Part shown: positions 26,222-36,171 of the stretch, piece after piece
Layout of the letters: each line of letters starts with the position of its first letter
Position numbering within the stretch: position 1 is the stretch's first letter
From: Bacteroides thetaiotaomicron VPI-5482
GTDB taxonomy: Bacteria; Bacteroidota; Bacteroidia; Bacteroidales; Bacteroidaceae
Assembly: GCF_000011065.1 (NCBI RefSeq)
Contig: NC_004663.1
Span: 4,154,001 to 4,218,000 of the forward strand
Length of the DNA: 64,000 bases
Direction: 5' to 3'
The notes under the pieces: model-generated
What the model saw: the letters and a program-made list of their open reading frames with translations, nothing else
What the model was told of the DNA's origin: nothing
Databases searched by the model: none
Position numbers and translations under genes: made by a program

Positions 26222-27688
26222 ATGAATAATATGAAGAAATTATATACAATATTACTGTTGGCTACAAGTCTGTTTACTACAAGTTGTAGTGATTGGCTGG
26301 ATGTAGCACCGAGTAATCAGGTGAATGGGGATAAGCTTTTTGAGGTAGGAGATGGATATCGAAATGCTTTGAATGGAATATATTTGAATTTGGGCACTTC
26401 TTCTATGTATGGACGAACAATGTCATGGGGATTTATGGATGCTATTGCTCAATATTATCAAACAGATAATAATTTTATACCTAAAAATTCAGCTTATTAT
26501 AAATCGGCTAAGTTCCAATTTGATGATTCGGATGTGAAAACTTTCATTTCCAATATATGGTCTATTGGTTATAATAATATAGCTAATTGTAATAATTTGA
26601 TTCTCAATGTTAGCGAAGCTAGTTCTTCTATTTTCAAAGAGGGAGAATTTGAGAAAAATATGATTTGGGGAGAAGCATTGGCACTACGAGCTTTTATACA
26701 CTTTGATTTACTTCGTTTATTTGCTCCTGCCATATCGAAAGATGATGGAAAGTCTTATATTCCCTATGTAGAGGTATATCCTACCATTGTTCCTCCATAT
26801 GAAAGTAGTAAAGAGATTCTTTCTAAGATAATTAGAGATTTAAAAGCTGCAAAAGAGATGTTAGCTAAGTGTGATATAACTGATGAACATAAAATTTGGA
26901 TGAGTACAGGTTATCGTATGTTGGCATCAAGCATACTTTCTAGCGATATTGCTTCTAGTGATGTATTCTTCGCTTATAGAGGATATCGTATGAATTATTA
27001 TGCTATAGTAGCGGCATTGGCACGTGTATATTATTGGGAAGGAGAATATGAACTGGCTTATAAAGAAGCAAAAGAGGTCGTAGAAGCGACTTATCCATAT
27101 GGAAGCAAGCCTGAATCCTGTTTTAATTTTGTGGAATACTCAAGCTTAGGTACGAATCTTAAAGACTATAATAGTATTATTATGTGTTTTTTTAATAAAA
27201 CATTACAAGAAGACTATATACCTTATATTACAAGAGGAAATCAGACACTGTTTATCCTTGACAGTGATAATATCTTTGCTGATAATAAAGAACAGGATCG
27301 TCGTTTCCTTCTACAGACAGGTTCTTATAATTCTAATGCATATTCTTTAAAATATGATATTAAGTTGGGACAGGATGGTTCAGATATGGTTCCAGGCATA
27401 CGTTTGAGTGAGATGTATTATATTATGGGGGAATACTTTGCTCGTAAGGGTGAATATTCTCAAGCTGGCAAAATGCTGGATGAAGTACGTTATGCGAGAG
27501 GAATTCTGACTACTAATATGGAGAACAGTATTGGGTCATTGGAAGGATTTCATACAGAGTTATTGAAGGATATGCGTAAGGAGTTTGTAGGAGAAGGGCA
27601 AATGTTTTTTCAATACAAACGTATGGATAAGAAACCGGTAGATAATGCAATCTTTGTATTTGATAAACCGGATAATGAAGATGTTTAA
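26222..27688 (+). CDS. SusD/RagB-family lipoprotein, locus A
   Basis: 488 aa. The signal peptide ends in a lipobox with Cys22 (FTTSC). The sequence shows the SusD_RagB layout: N-terminal SusD-like part with TPR-type helices (ALALRAFIHFDLLRLFAP) and a C-terminal RagB part (LSEMYYIMGEYFARKGEYSQA, DMRKEFVGEGQMFFQYKRMD). It forms the surface lid of the SusC channel and binds ligand. Its DNA is noticeably AT-rich. It sits 13 bp after susC and is followed by a second lipoprotein gene. Confidence 0.93.
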   Translation: MNNMKKLYTILLLATSLFTTSCSDWLDVAPSNQVNGDKLFEVGDGYRNALNGIYLNLGTSSMYGRTMSWGFMDAIAQYYQTDNNFIPKNSAYYKSAKFQFDDSDVKTFISNIWSIGYNNIANCNNLILNVSEASSSIFKEGEFEKNMIWGEALALRAFIHFDLLRLFAPAISKDDGKSYIPYVEVYPTIVPPYESSKEILSKIIRDLKAAKEMLAKCDITDEHKIWMSTGYRMLASSILSSDIASSDVFFAYRGYRMNYYAIVAALARVYYWEGEYELAYKEAKEVVEATYPYGSKPESCFNFVEYSSLGTNLKDYNSIIMCFFNKTLQEDYIPYITRGNQTLFILDSDNIFADNKEQDRRFLLQTGSYNSNAYSLKYDIKLGQDGSDMVPGIRLSEMYYIMGEYFARKGEYSQAGKMLDEVRYARGILTTNMENSIGSLEGFHTELLKDMRKEFVGEGQMFFQYKRMDKKPVDNAIFVFDKPDNEDV

Positions 27689-27714
27689 TGTATGATAATC
27701 AACGAAAAAGAAAG

Positions 27715-28425
27715 ATGAAAAAATATATTCTATTTGCTTTAATATCTCTTTGTTTTTGGGGATGTTCGGAAGATGAGATAAAACCTTATCATGGTGGACA
27801 ATATCTTTATTTTAGCCAACTGAAGGAATTTGGTGATGAGGATTTCGAAGTATCTTTCAATAACTATCCTACTAGTAATGCTATTATTGTGAAGATTGGT
27901 CTGGGGCTAATCGGAAAACCGTTTTCAATAGATACACCTTACAAAGTAAGTGTGGTTGCGGAAGATGAGAGTGAAGATAAGATAAAAAATGCCGATCAGA
28001 AAAATTATCGTTTGCCTGATAATCCAATGTTTAAAGCTGGACTATCTAATGATACATTGGAGGTTATGCTGTTAAAAACGGAAGATTTGAAAGAGAACGT
28101 GAAGTTGTGTTTGAAACTTCTCCCAAATGAGTATTTCGAAGGATCAATACCGGAATACGAACAAATTAAAATTATATTCAATAATATTATTAGTAAACCT
28201 TTATGGTGGACCAATGATGTCACGAAGTTGTATTTAGGTACATATTCTAGAAAGAAATATGAAGAGTTTGTAAAATGCACCAATATCTCAGATTTTGGAA
28301 AACTAAGTACTGCCGAAAAACGGCAATATGCATTGACATTCAAGTACTACATTGCAGTAAACAATGTAATGGATAAAAATGATACAACTGGTGAGGAGTT
28401 TCCGATGGCTGTACCTATTAACTAA
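27715..28425 (+). CDS. DUF4843 lipoprotein, locus A
   Basis: 236 aa from MKKYILFALISLCFWGCSED, with a lipobox cysteine at 17; a start at 27688 that overlaps the susD stop was rejected. Features of DUF4843: a GGQYLYFSQLK strand near the N-terminus, a cluster of beta-strands, and a C-terminal WWT.....LG.YS.kKy..f segment (LWWTNDVTKLYLGTYSRKKY). These lipoproteins follow susD in protein-directed RagAB loci and may be surface exposed. The function is unknown. Confidence 0.8.
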   Translation: MKKYILFALISLCFWGCSEDEIKPYHGGQYLYFSQLKEFGDEDFEVSFNNYPTSNAIIVKIGLGLIGKPFSIDTPYKVSVVAEDESEDKIKNADQKNYRLPDNPMFKAGLSNDTLEVMLLKTEDLKENVKLCLKLLPNEYFEGSIPEYEQIKIIFNNIISKPLWWTNDVTKLYLGTYSRKKYEEFVKCTNISDFGKLSTAEKRQYALTFKYYIAVNNVMDKNDTTGEEFPMAVPIN

Positions 28426-28444
28426 TTAGAATAGCAATTGAAAT

Positions 28445-30076
28445 ATGAAAATAAAGATATTATTTGTTGTAATGTTCCTTTTGATCATCACGTCTTGTTA
28501 TGAGGATAAGGGAAATTATGATTATAGAGAAATGAACGATATCGAGATTTCTGTAGAGACTGAAAGTTCTTCGTATGCGTTAGGAGATAAAGTGACATCA
28601 AAACCAAAATTGGTTTTCACTTTAGGAAAAGAATCCTCTGATTTATCATATGAATGGACGTTTGATGGACATGTCATAGCTGATACTAGAGATCTAGAGT
28701 GGGTAGCTGATACAATTGCTAGTACTAAAGAACTGAGGTTGGCTGTAATGGATAATAACACAGGAGTTACCTATTTTGGTTCCACGTACATTTCTGTTTC
28801 TTCTGCTTATGCCTCTAATGGTTGGGTAGTACTTTCTGAGAAAGAAGGTATCAGTACTTTAGCTTTTTTGAGAGAACAGACTGAAGAGGGAATATTAAAG
28901 CCTGTTGTTACACGTGATATTTATCAAATGATTAATGGTGTACCGATGGGAACACAGCCTGTTTCTATGTATCCTCACTGGACAGAGCGCTGGGATGGAG
29001 AAGATAAAACCAGTTGGCTATGGGTAGCACAGAAGGGTGGTCAAGGAGCTGTTGATATATCAGGTAGCAGTTATAAGCAAGAAGGGATATTGTCTCAAAT
29101 GTTCCTTAGTAAATCATATCCAGAAGGATTTGTTCCGGTAGGTGTTATTGATATGCAGTTTCTCACAATGGCAATTGGTGAGGATGGAACTATTTATACC
29201 CGCGTTAAAGATAGCAATTTATTGTTTAACTCTAGTAATTTCCTTGACCGACCATTAACATCTGATGAAGAAGGCAAGGTAAAAGTGGATGGTAGCATGA
29301 TTGCTTATGCTCCTTTTGATGAACATGGAGGTATGGTTCTTTATGATAAAAATTCTTCGCAATATTTGCATATTGCTGATTATAAGAGTTGGCAAGGTTA
29401 TAACTATTCTGGAAAGGTACTACCTTTGAAGGTGGAGGAGTATGAGTATGGTCCTTCTGATGCTAGGTTAGATAACATGAAGGATTATTCTGTATACTTT
29501 GTAGGCGCTAGTTTAGTTGATTGGGGAGATGTCTCTTATATGTCTATTATTAAAGATAAAGCTGGCAGGTTCTATATACAGAAATTTACGGTAGAAGCTT
29601 ATGGAGGAGGTAGTTCTGTCACTAAAGTTGGCGCTAGCTTTACATCTCAAAGTGAGATTGAGGGGCTAAGTTCAGTAATTGACGGAACGTCCAAAAATTG
29701 CTTTTATCTTTGCCGCAATCAAGATAAAGCTCCTTATCTTTTTATAAGTAAAGGAGAGACTCTTTATTTTTATTATACGGATGGAAATAAGATATATACA
29801 TGTGCCCAGTTTGATTCTCCAATTACTTCAATTGATGCTGAATGCTTTAATAACAAATATATTATAGTGGGTTTGGAAAATGGAGATGTTTATATTTTGA
29901 AAGGAGATGATGATAATTCGGATTATACTCTAAAAAAATATGTGATCCAACAGAATAAAGTAATTCAGGTGAATGATGCCGAAAATAAATTTGTGTTATT
30001 CCATGAAAAAGATTTTGGACGAATAATTCAAGTTCGTTATAAATGGAAAGAATCTTGGAATGAATCATTTAGTTAA
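28445..30076 (+). CDS. PKD-like family lipoprotein, locus A
   Basis: 543 aa. Signal peptide with lipobox Cys18 (LIITSC). The N-terminal part has a PKD/Ig-like strand arrangement (LSYEWTFDGHVIADTRDLEW), and the rest resembles a beta-propeller-like fold (repeats of short strands such as YSVYFVGASLVDWGD and LENGDVYILKGDD). It fits the PKD-like family that accompanies SusCD, DUF4843 and zinc metalloprotease genes. It is probably a surface substrate-binding protein; this is inference from context. 20 bp separate it from the metalloprotease gene. Confidence 0.72.
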   Translation: MKIKILFVVMFLLIITSCYEDKGNYDYREMNDIEISVETESSSYALGDKVTSKPKLVFTLGKESSDLSYEWTFDGHVIADTRDLEWVADTIASTKELRLAVMDNNTGVTYFGSTYISVSSAYASNGWVVLSEKEGISTLAFLREQTEEGILKPVVTRDIYQMINGVPMGTQPVSMYPHWTERWDGEDKTSWLWVAQKGGQGAVDISGSSYKQEGILSQMFLSKSYPEGFVPVGVIDMQFLTMAIGEDGTIYTRVKDSNLLFNSSNFLDRPLTSDEEGKVKVDGSMIAYAPFDEHGGMVLYDKNSSQYLHIADYKSWQGYNYSGKVLPLKVEEYEYGPSDARLDNMKDYSVYFVGASLVDWGDVSYMSIIKDKAGRFYIQKFTVEAYGGGSSVTKVGASFTSQSEIEGLSSVIDGTSKNCFYLCRNQDKAPYLFISKGETLYFYYTDGNKIYTCAQFDSPITSIDAECFNNKYIIVGLENGDVYILKGDDDNSDYTLKKYVIQQNKVIQVNDAENKFVLFHEKDFGRIIQVRYKWKESWNESFS

Positions 30077-30096
30077 AACTTTAAAACGATAAAACC

Positions 30097-32724
30097 TTGA
30101 AAAAACTGTATTTACTTCTTCTGGTTGCACTATGTGGGGCGATGATCAGCCCCGCTGTGGCTAAGAAGAAAAACAAGAAGAAAGCTTCCACCGAAGCGAC
30201 TACAAAGAAAGAGAAGAAGGAAACCAAGTACGACAAACTGTTTAAAGACAAGAAAGTCACCACGGCTAAAGGTTTCATTACTCTTCACAAGTTGGACAAT
30301 AAAATTTACTTTGAATTGCCGATTAAGGTGATGAATCGGGATATTCTACTTGGTTCTACCATCGTGGAAACGACCGATAACCAGTTCGGCTGTGTAGGAG
30401 AGAAGTCAGGTGATCCTTTTCTGATTCGTTTTGTGCAACGCGACTCAACTATTACATTGCGTCGTGTACAGGCAGGTCAGTTCTCTGAAGATCGTGAAAT
30501 CAAGAAGCGCTTGGTAAGCAGTACCATGCCGGCAATCGCTGAAACATTCGAGATCAAAGCATATAATAACGATAGCACGGCAGTGGTATTCGATATGACA
30601 GACTATCTGCTGAGCGATAAAAAGAACCTTTCTCCGTTCTCACCATATTCAATGATGGAGATGATGGGAGCCGATATTAGTAAGGATTTTGAGAAGGAAA
30701 GCTCATTTATTCAGGGAGTCAAAGGCTTTGAGGATAATGTGAGTATACGTTCTTTACTGACCTACAAAATCAGCGTGGGTATGAAGGGAAATTATGCAGT
30801 GAAGAAAATGCCGTTTACTGCGGTTATGAATCGTAGCTTCATTCTGTTGCCTGAACAACCGATGCGTCCCCGTTATGCTGATCCACGTATTGGTATTTTT
30901 GAACACTCTGTAGTAGAATTTGCTTCCGAAGGTCGTGGGTTGCGTACTCGTCACATTGCTCACAGATGGAATCTGGAGCCATCGGATTCAGCAGCCTATC
31001 TCCGTGGCGAACTGGTAGAGCCGAAGAAACCTATTGTTTTCTACATTGATGATACTTTTCCGTTGAGTTGGAATAAATATATCCATAAAGGAGTTGAAGT
31101 ATGGCAGAAAGCATTTGAGAAGATCGGTTTTAAGAATGCCATCATTGCAAAAGATTTCCCGAAAGATGATCCGAACTTCGACCCGGAGAATATCAAATAT
31201 TCCTGTATACGTTATGCTCCGTCTACGGTGGCCAATGCGATGGGACCTTCTTGGATAGATCCGCGTTCCGGAGAAATCATTAATGCATCTGTTACGGTAT
31301 TCCACAATATTGTGCAGTTGGTTCAGTACTGGCGCTTCTTGCAGACTGCCCCTGCTGATGAGGAAGTACGTGATGTTGTTTTGCGTGAAGACTTGCTGGG
31401 AGATTGTATCGCTTATGTGCTCTCGCATGAGGTAGGACACACATTGTCATTGATGCACAATATGGCAGGTTCTTCTTCTATCCCTGTGGAATCTTTGCGT
31501 GATCCGAAGTTTACTCAGGAGTTTGGTACGACTTACTCTATTATGGACTATGCCCGTAACAATTATATTGCTCAACCGGGTGATAAAGAGAGAGGCGTGC
31601 GTTTGACTCCTCCGGAACTGGGAGCGTATGATTATTACGCTATCGCCTGGTTGTATTCACCGATCTTTGAGGCTAAAACGGCAGAGGAAGAAATTCCTAT
31701 CTTGGATAAATGGATCAGTGAGAAGTCTGGAGATGTTAAATATCGCTATGGTAAACAACAGTTCAGACGTCGTTTTGACCCAAGTTCAGTAGAGGAAGAT
31801 TTGGGAGACGACCCGGTGAAAGCTTCTGAATATGGACGTCGCAACTTGCAATATCTGCTAAAGCATATCAATGATTGGGTAGCGGATAAGGATAAGGATT
31901 TTGAGTTCCGCACGGCTGTTTATGATGAAATTGTATATGCTTACGTACGTTATTTGACTTTCGTTTTGGGAGATATCGGTGGTATTTATCTGAACGAACG
32001 CTATGACGGTGATCAGCGCCCAAGTTTTAAAACTGTATCGAAGCAACAACAAAAAAAGGCTCTGAATTTCTTATTGAATGAACTGAAGGACCTTTCGTGG
32101 CTGGATGCACGCGAAACACTGAAAGAATTCCCTATCCGTACTTCTGTGGCCATGCAGATGGAAGATGCAATTATTGATGGTATCTTGTCTCGTTGTGGTG
32201 CGGTGGCTATCTGTTCGGGTAAGGCGACATCAGCTCCTTATACTCAGAAAGAATATCTTGCCGATATAGAACGTTTTGTATGGGCTCCTACCCGCGCCGG
32301 AAGAACCTTGACAGAAACAGAAATGCGTTTGCAGATGAATTATCTGACGAAGCTGATTGAAGGTTCGGTTGCAGGGGTTGCAAAGAATGCTACCCGTAAA
32401 GGTATCGCAGATATGTATGCTCACATTGAAGTGCCCGAATGGCTGAAAGCTGCTTCGCGCGAACGTTTCGGAATCATCTCGGAGGAATTTATGGGATGTT
32501 TTAATAACAAGCCTCGTGAGATGCAGGCTGCCCGTTTGGAGGAAATCAGTGGATTTGATGATGATGTAGATCTGAAAGCACCGATCGAACCGATGGAACA
32601 TATATACTACGGTGAGTTGAAGAAGGTTCGTAGTCTGGTTGCAGCAAGTGCTTCTACCGGTTCGGCTGATACACAACGCCACTACCGCTTATTGTTGTAC
32701 AAAATTGACCAGGCATTAAAATGA
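30097..32724 (+). CDS. Secreted zinc metalloprotease (DUF5117/DUF4953), locus A, active-site intact
   Basis: 875 aa starting at a TTG codon; an in-frame stop lies just upstream at 30082-30084, and the TTG begins a clear signal peptide (KKLYLLLLVALCGAMISPAV). After a Lys-rich linker come DUF5118 (YDKLFKDKKVTTAKGFITLH), DUF5117 (about 90-310) and DUF4953, carrying the metzincin-like motif HEVGHTLSLMHN with His444, Glu445, His448 and His454. A Met-turn-like SIMDY follows. It should be a periplasmic or surface endopeptidase. Its stop overlaps the start of the next metalloprotease-like gene by 4 bp. Confidence 0.9.
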   Translation: MKKLYLLLLVALCGAMISPAVAKKKNKKKASTEATTKKEKKETKYDKLFKDKKVTTAKGFITLHKLDNKIYFELPIKVMNRDILLGSTIVETTDNQFGCVGEKSGDPFLIRFVQRDSTITLRRVQAGQFSEDREIKKRLVSSTMPAIAETFEIKAYNNDSTAVVFDMTDYLLSDKKNLSPFSPYSMMEMMGADISKDFEKESSFIQGVKGFEDNVSIRSLLTYKISVGMKGNYAVKKMPFTAVMNRSFILLPEQPMRPRYADPRIGIFEHSVVEFASEGRGLRTRHIAHRWNLEPSDSAAYLRGELVEPKKPIVFYIDDTFPLSWNKYIHKGVEVWQKAFEKIGFKNAIIAKDFPKDDPNFDPENIKYSCIRYAPSTVANAMGPSWIDPRSGEIINASVTVFHNIVQLVQYWRFLQTAPADEEVRDVVLREDLLGDCIAYVLSHEVGHTLSLMHNMAGSSSIPVESLRDPKFTQEFGTTYSIMDYARNNYIAQPGDKERGVRLTPPELGAYDYYAIAWLYSPIFEAKTAEEEIPILDKWISEKSGDVKYRYGKQQFRRRFDPSSVEEDLGDDPVKASEYGRRNLQYLLKHINDWVADKDKDFEFRTAVYDEIVYAYVRYLTFVLGDIGGIYLNERYDGDQRPSFKTVSKQQQKKALNFLLNELKDLSWLDARETLKEFPIRTSVAMQMEDAIIDGILSRCGAVAICSGKATSAPYTQKEYLADIERFVWAPTRAGRTLTETEMRLQMNYLTKLIEGSVAGVAKNATRKGIADMYAHIEVPEWLKAASRERFGIISEEFMGCFNNKPREMQAARLEEISGFDDDVDLKAPIEPMEHIYYGELKKVRSLVAASASTGSADTQRHYRLLLYKIDQALK

Positions 32725-35339
32725 TAGGAAGTATGAGAAATAGATATAGTAAGATACTTTGTTTATTGCTTCTTTTTGCATGTTGCCTGCCACAGGAAGG
32801 AAATGCTTTCTGGCCTTTTAAAAAGAAGAAAAAAGAAGATAAGAAGGAAAATCTGACACCATATCAGAAGCTGTTCAAGAATAAGAAAGTTCAGACAGCA
32901 CACGGGCTGATGACTATTCATAAGGTGGAAGGGAAAGTGTATGTGGAGTTCCCGGTTGCCATGTTAGGCCGTGAGATGCTGTTTGCTTCTTCTATTGAAA
33001 ATACGAGTGACGGTGGTGAAGGAGCTCCCGGACAGTTAGGGGGTACCGACGTACGTTTCCGTTTTGAGATGATCGATTCTACTCTTGTGGCACGTATGCC
33101 TTTATTGAGTAAGCCGGTAAATACCAGTGGTGATGCTTATATCGCACGTGCGTTGGACAATGCGCATAATCCGGGTATTTTCAAAAGCTTTAAGGTATTG
33201 GCTTGCACTCCGGATAGTTCTGCACTTGTGGTAGATATGAAGGGATTATTTTTGGAGGGATCTGCTTTTACCAAACCTTTCCCTTCGACATCGGCTAACG
33301 GATACTATGGATTCGTGTCGCGCGATCATTCTCTGCAATCGGATAAATCTGCTATTTTGGGTGTATCGGCTTCAGAAAATCATATAAGTGTACGTGAAGA
33401 GTTGTCATATACTGTCGACCATACGCTGATGGGAGCATACAATATGTACAAAGACGTACCTTTGACAGCGGTCGTCACTAAAATGCTTTGTATTCTGCCC
33501 GAGGAGCCGATGACTCCTCGCCTGGCTGACTCACGTTTGGGATTGACTACACAATTGAAAAGTGATTATTCAGGGGCAACTCAGGAAGTGAAGAGTATAC
33601 GCTATGCAAAACGTTGGCGTATCGAGCCTTCCGACTCTGCTGCCTATCGCCGTGGCGAGCTGGTTCGGCCAGTCAAACAACTGGTGTTCTATATCGACAG
33701 TCTGATGCCTGTCAAATGGAATCCGTATATCAAGGCTGGTGCGGAATCGTGGAATAAGGCATTTGAGAAGATCGGCTTTAAAGATGTTATTTGTGTGAAA
33801 GAATTCCCGAAGAATGACACATTGTTCAATGCAAACAGCTTTGACTGTATGACAATACGTTATTCGGCTTCTTGGCTGAATTCGGCACAGACAACGATAC
33901 ACTCAGATACACGTACCGGTGAAATATTGAACGCGTCTATTCTGATTAATGCAAATATGATCAGTGTTCAGTATGCTGACCGTATAGGGGCCACTGTTGC
34001 TATTGATCCTCGTGTGCGTACTACTGTTTTCCCGCAGGAGATACAGGGTGAGTTGATTCAGGCTGCTATTGCTCAGGCTGTAGGAACCGGATTGGGACTT
34101 ACAATGAACTGGGGAGCTTCCTGTGCTTATCCGGTGGATTCGTTGCGTTCGGCAAGCTTTACTCAAAAGTATGGTCTCGCTTCTTCTGTTATGGGAGGCG
34201 TAATCATTAATGACGTAGCTACGGAGGAGGATGTTCGTAATGGAGTGTGTCTGGTTAATGCAAAGCCTGGTCCATATGACGAACTGGTGATTAAATATTT
34301 ATATCAACCTATCTATGCTTCTTCATTGCAGGAAGAAAAAGAGACATTGGATAGCTGGATTCGTGAACATACGGGAGACCCATATTATGCTTATATACGT
34401 AATCAGTCACGTTTTGATTCTGATCCTCGTAATAGTCGCGGAAGTCTGGGAGATGACCATTTGAAATCATTCGACTATATGCTTCCTAATGTTCGCAAAG
34501 GATTTGAGAACTATTATAGTTGGTTTGCCAAGGAAGACCGTGATTTTTTAATGCGCAGACGTGTACACTCTGCCCTTAGTGAAAGACTGAGCGGGCGTAT
34601 TTATGCAATACTGAGTTATATTGGCGGTATTTACTTGAATGATATTCGCGAGAAGGATGCGATACCAAGTTATTCAATGGTAGATCGTGAGAAACAGAAA
34701 GCAGCTTTGAGTAAAGCATTGGAACTGGCAAAGAATCTGGATTGGGTGGACGATACCGCTCATTTGAATGAATTTGAAATTTCAGATAAGAAGGCTGACC
34801 GTTTACGTTTGGATATCTTTAATGGTATTTTCGGACGTCTGCCTTATGTCGAGGTTTGTACAGAACGCTTCCCGGATGCAGCATATACTGCTTCGGAATA
34901 TCTGGATGATATCTATGGAATTGTTTGGGAAGGTGTCTTGAAGCATCGTCCGTTGGAGAATTTCGAGAGAGCACTACAGACAGCGTTTCTGGAAAGTATT
35001 ATTTCAACATCGACAGCAACTGCGCCTATTGGTAGTTTCAAAGCCTCAAAAACAGGATTTGCGGCTACCGGCAAACCGGAGATCAATCTGGCTGCTTTGA
35101 GAAATGGCGGAAAGGTGGATATGAAGATGTATTCATTGCAAAATGCAGAAGAAGTAGCAGGCTTTTCTTCAATTCCGCCGATCTATACCAACCAGACAAA
35201 AATAGCTGCTTACTATTTTGACTTGTTGATGCGTACGAAAGACATGCTCAAGAAAGCAATTTCGACGGCTCCTGAGGCAGATCGTTCTCATTATGACCTG
35301 TTGATCTACCGCATCAATAAAGCTACGGAAATTGAATAA
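32721..35339 (+). CDS. Metalloprotease paralogue with destroyed zinc site (pseudoprotease), locus A
   Basis: 872 aa; signal peptide, Lys-rich linker and full DUF5118/DUF5117/DUF4953 architecture like its neighbour. At the zinc motif it reads QAVGTGLGLTMNWGAS: all three zinc-binding His (aligned 452, 456 and 462) are Gln, Thr and Met, and the catalytic Glu (453) is Ala. The SIMDY Met-turn is SVMGG. The surrounding fold-defining sequence is well kept (WRIEPSDSAAYRRGELV, YIKAGAESWNKAFEKIGFKD), and the frame is open, so it appears to be a maintained catalytically dead protein. It is coupled to the active paralogue by a 4-bp overlap. Confidence 0.88.
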   Translation: MIGSMRNRYSKILCLLLLFACCLPQEGNAFWPFKKKKKEDKKENLTPYQKLFKNKKVQTAHGLMTIHKVEGKVYVEFPVAMLGREMLFASSIENTSDGGEGAPGQLGGTDVRFRFEMIDSTLVARMPLLSKPVNTSGDAYIARALDNAHNPGIFKSFKVLACTPDSSALVVDMKGLFLEGSAFTKPFPSTSANGYYGFVSRDHSLQSDKSAILGVSASENHISVREELSYTVDHTLMGAYNMYKDVPLTAVVTKMLCILPEEPMTPRLADSRLGLTTQLKSDYSGATQEVKSIRYAKRWRIEPSDSAAYRRGELVRPVKQLVFYIDSLMPVKWNPYIKAGAESWNKAFEKIGFKDVICVKEFPKNDTLFNANSFDCMTIRYSASWLNSAQTTIHSDTRTGEILNASILINANMISVQYADRIGATVAIDPRVRTTVFPQEIQGELIQAAIAQAVGTGLGLTMNWGASCAYPVDSLRSASFTQKYGLASSVMGGVIINDVATEEDVRNGVCLVNAKPGPYDELVIKYLYQPIYASSLQEEKETLDSWIREHTGDPYYAYIRNQSRFDSDPRNSRGSLGDDHLKSFDYMLPNVRKGFENYYSWFAKEDRDFLMRRRVHSALSERLSGRIYAILSYIGGIYLNDIREKDAIPSYSMVDREKQKAALSKALELAKNLDWVDDTAHLNEFEISDKKADRLRLDIFNGIFGRLPYVEVCTERFPDAAYTASEYLDDIYGIVWEGVLKHRPLENFERALQTAFLESIISTSTATAPIGSFKASKTGFAATGKPEINLAALRNGGKVDMKMYSLQNAEEVAGFSSIPPIYTNQTKIAAYYFDLLMRTKDMLKKAISTAPEADRSHYDLLIYRINKATEIE

Positions 35340-35439
35340 ATCTCTATTACATAAACTCTCTCTTAATTAATTTGTCTCTATGAAAACAATATTGTAAGAG
35401 ATATTTTTAAAGATTTCTTCTATGCAATATTGAGCATTT

Positions 35440-35485
35440 TTCACCCGGGTTTACATTGTCGAATGTAAATCCGGGTGAATCTTTT
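35440..35485 (+). terminator. Terminator of locus A
   Basis: An 18-bp stem (35440-35457 with 35462-35479, one G-T pair) around a 4-nt loop, followed by TCTTTTA. It separates locus A from locus B. Confidence 0.88.
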
Positions 35486-35577
35486 ATAGGCGGATATCTT
35501 TTGGAAAGTACCATACAACTAGATTGCCCGAGAGAAAAATATCAGTCTTTCTGTATAGAACATTATTATTTAATTTG

Positions 35578-35585
35578 TATTTTTG
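35578..35585 (+). promoter_or_regulatory. -7 element of the second ECF sigma gene
   Basis: TATTTTTG matches TAnnTTTG 17 bp before the ATG at 35602, implying a short leader. No TTG at -33. Confidence 0.45.
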
Positions 35586-35601
35586 GCGCAAAACTCCCGA
35601 A

Positions 35602-36171
35602 ATGACTAACAATGAGATTTCCATAGAACAAATTAATAAGTTGGATGCGGCTGCTTTCCGACTGCTTTATAAGAATTATTATAAAGCATTGGTTTGCTAT
35701 GCAATAACAATTGTCGGAGATTCAGAATCTGCAGAAGATATTGTCCAGGAGTTATTCTCCACTATTTGGGAGAAAAAGATGTTTTTCCGGTCTCTGGCTT
35801 CATTCAGGGTTTATCTGTATAACTCTGTCAGAAATGCTTCCTTGGATTATTTGAAACATAAGGATGTGGAAGGCAATTATCTTCAGAAGATGCTTGATAG
35901 TCATTCCACTACATTTAGGATGGAAGAGGAGGAAGAGGGCTTCTTTAGTGAAGAAGTCTATCGCCAGCTTCTTCAGACAATTGATGCGCTGCCGGATCGA
36001 TGTAGGGAAGTTTTTTTGATGTATATGGAAGGCAAGAAGAACGAGGAGATTGCCACTGCACTCCATGTTTCTCTTGAAACTGTGAAGACTCAAAAGAAGA
36101 GAGCAATGTCCTTCCTTAGAAAAAAATTAGGCTCCTATCATTTTCTATTATTACAAATGTTACTTCCCTAA
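35602..36171 (+). CDS. ECF-type RNA polymerase sigma-70 factor, locus B
   Basis: 189 aa from MTNNEISIEQINKLDAAAFR; an alternative TTG start at 35524 was rejected as it precedes the promoter. Region 2 is seen in DSESAEDIVQELFSTIWEKK and region 4 in DALPDRCREVFLMYMEGKKN followed by the HTH ATALHVSLETVKTQKKRAM. The hydrophobic C-terminus (FLLLQMLLP) is like that of the locus A sigma factor. It pairs with the FecR gene 198 bp downstream. Confidence 0.93.
   Translation: MTNNEISIEQINKLDAAAFRLLYKNYYKALVCYAITIVGDSESAEDIVQELFSTIWEKKMFFRSLASFRVYLYNSVRNASLDYLKHKDVEGNYLQKMLDSHSTTFRMEEEEEGFFSEEVYRQLLQTIDALPDRCREVFLMYMEGKKNEEIATALHVSLETVKTQKKRAMSFLRKKLGSYHFLLLQMLLP

Noticed and set aside
35524..35601. N-terminal extension of the locus B sigma factor from a TTG codon
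   Set aside because: The extension precedes the -7 promoter element and lacks sigma-like sequence; the ATG at 35602 fits the family.
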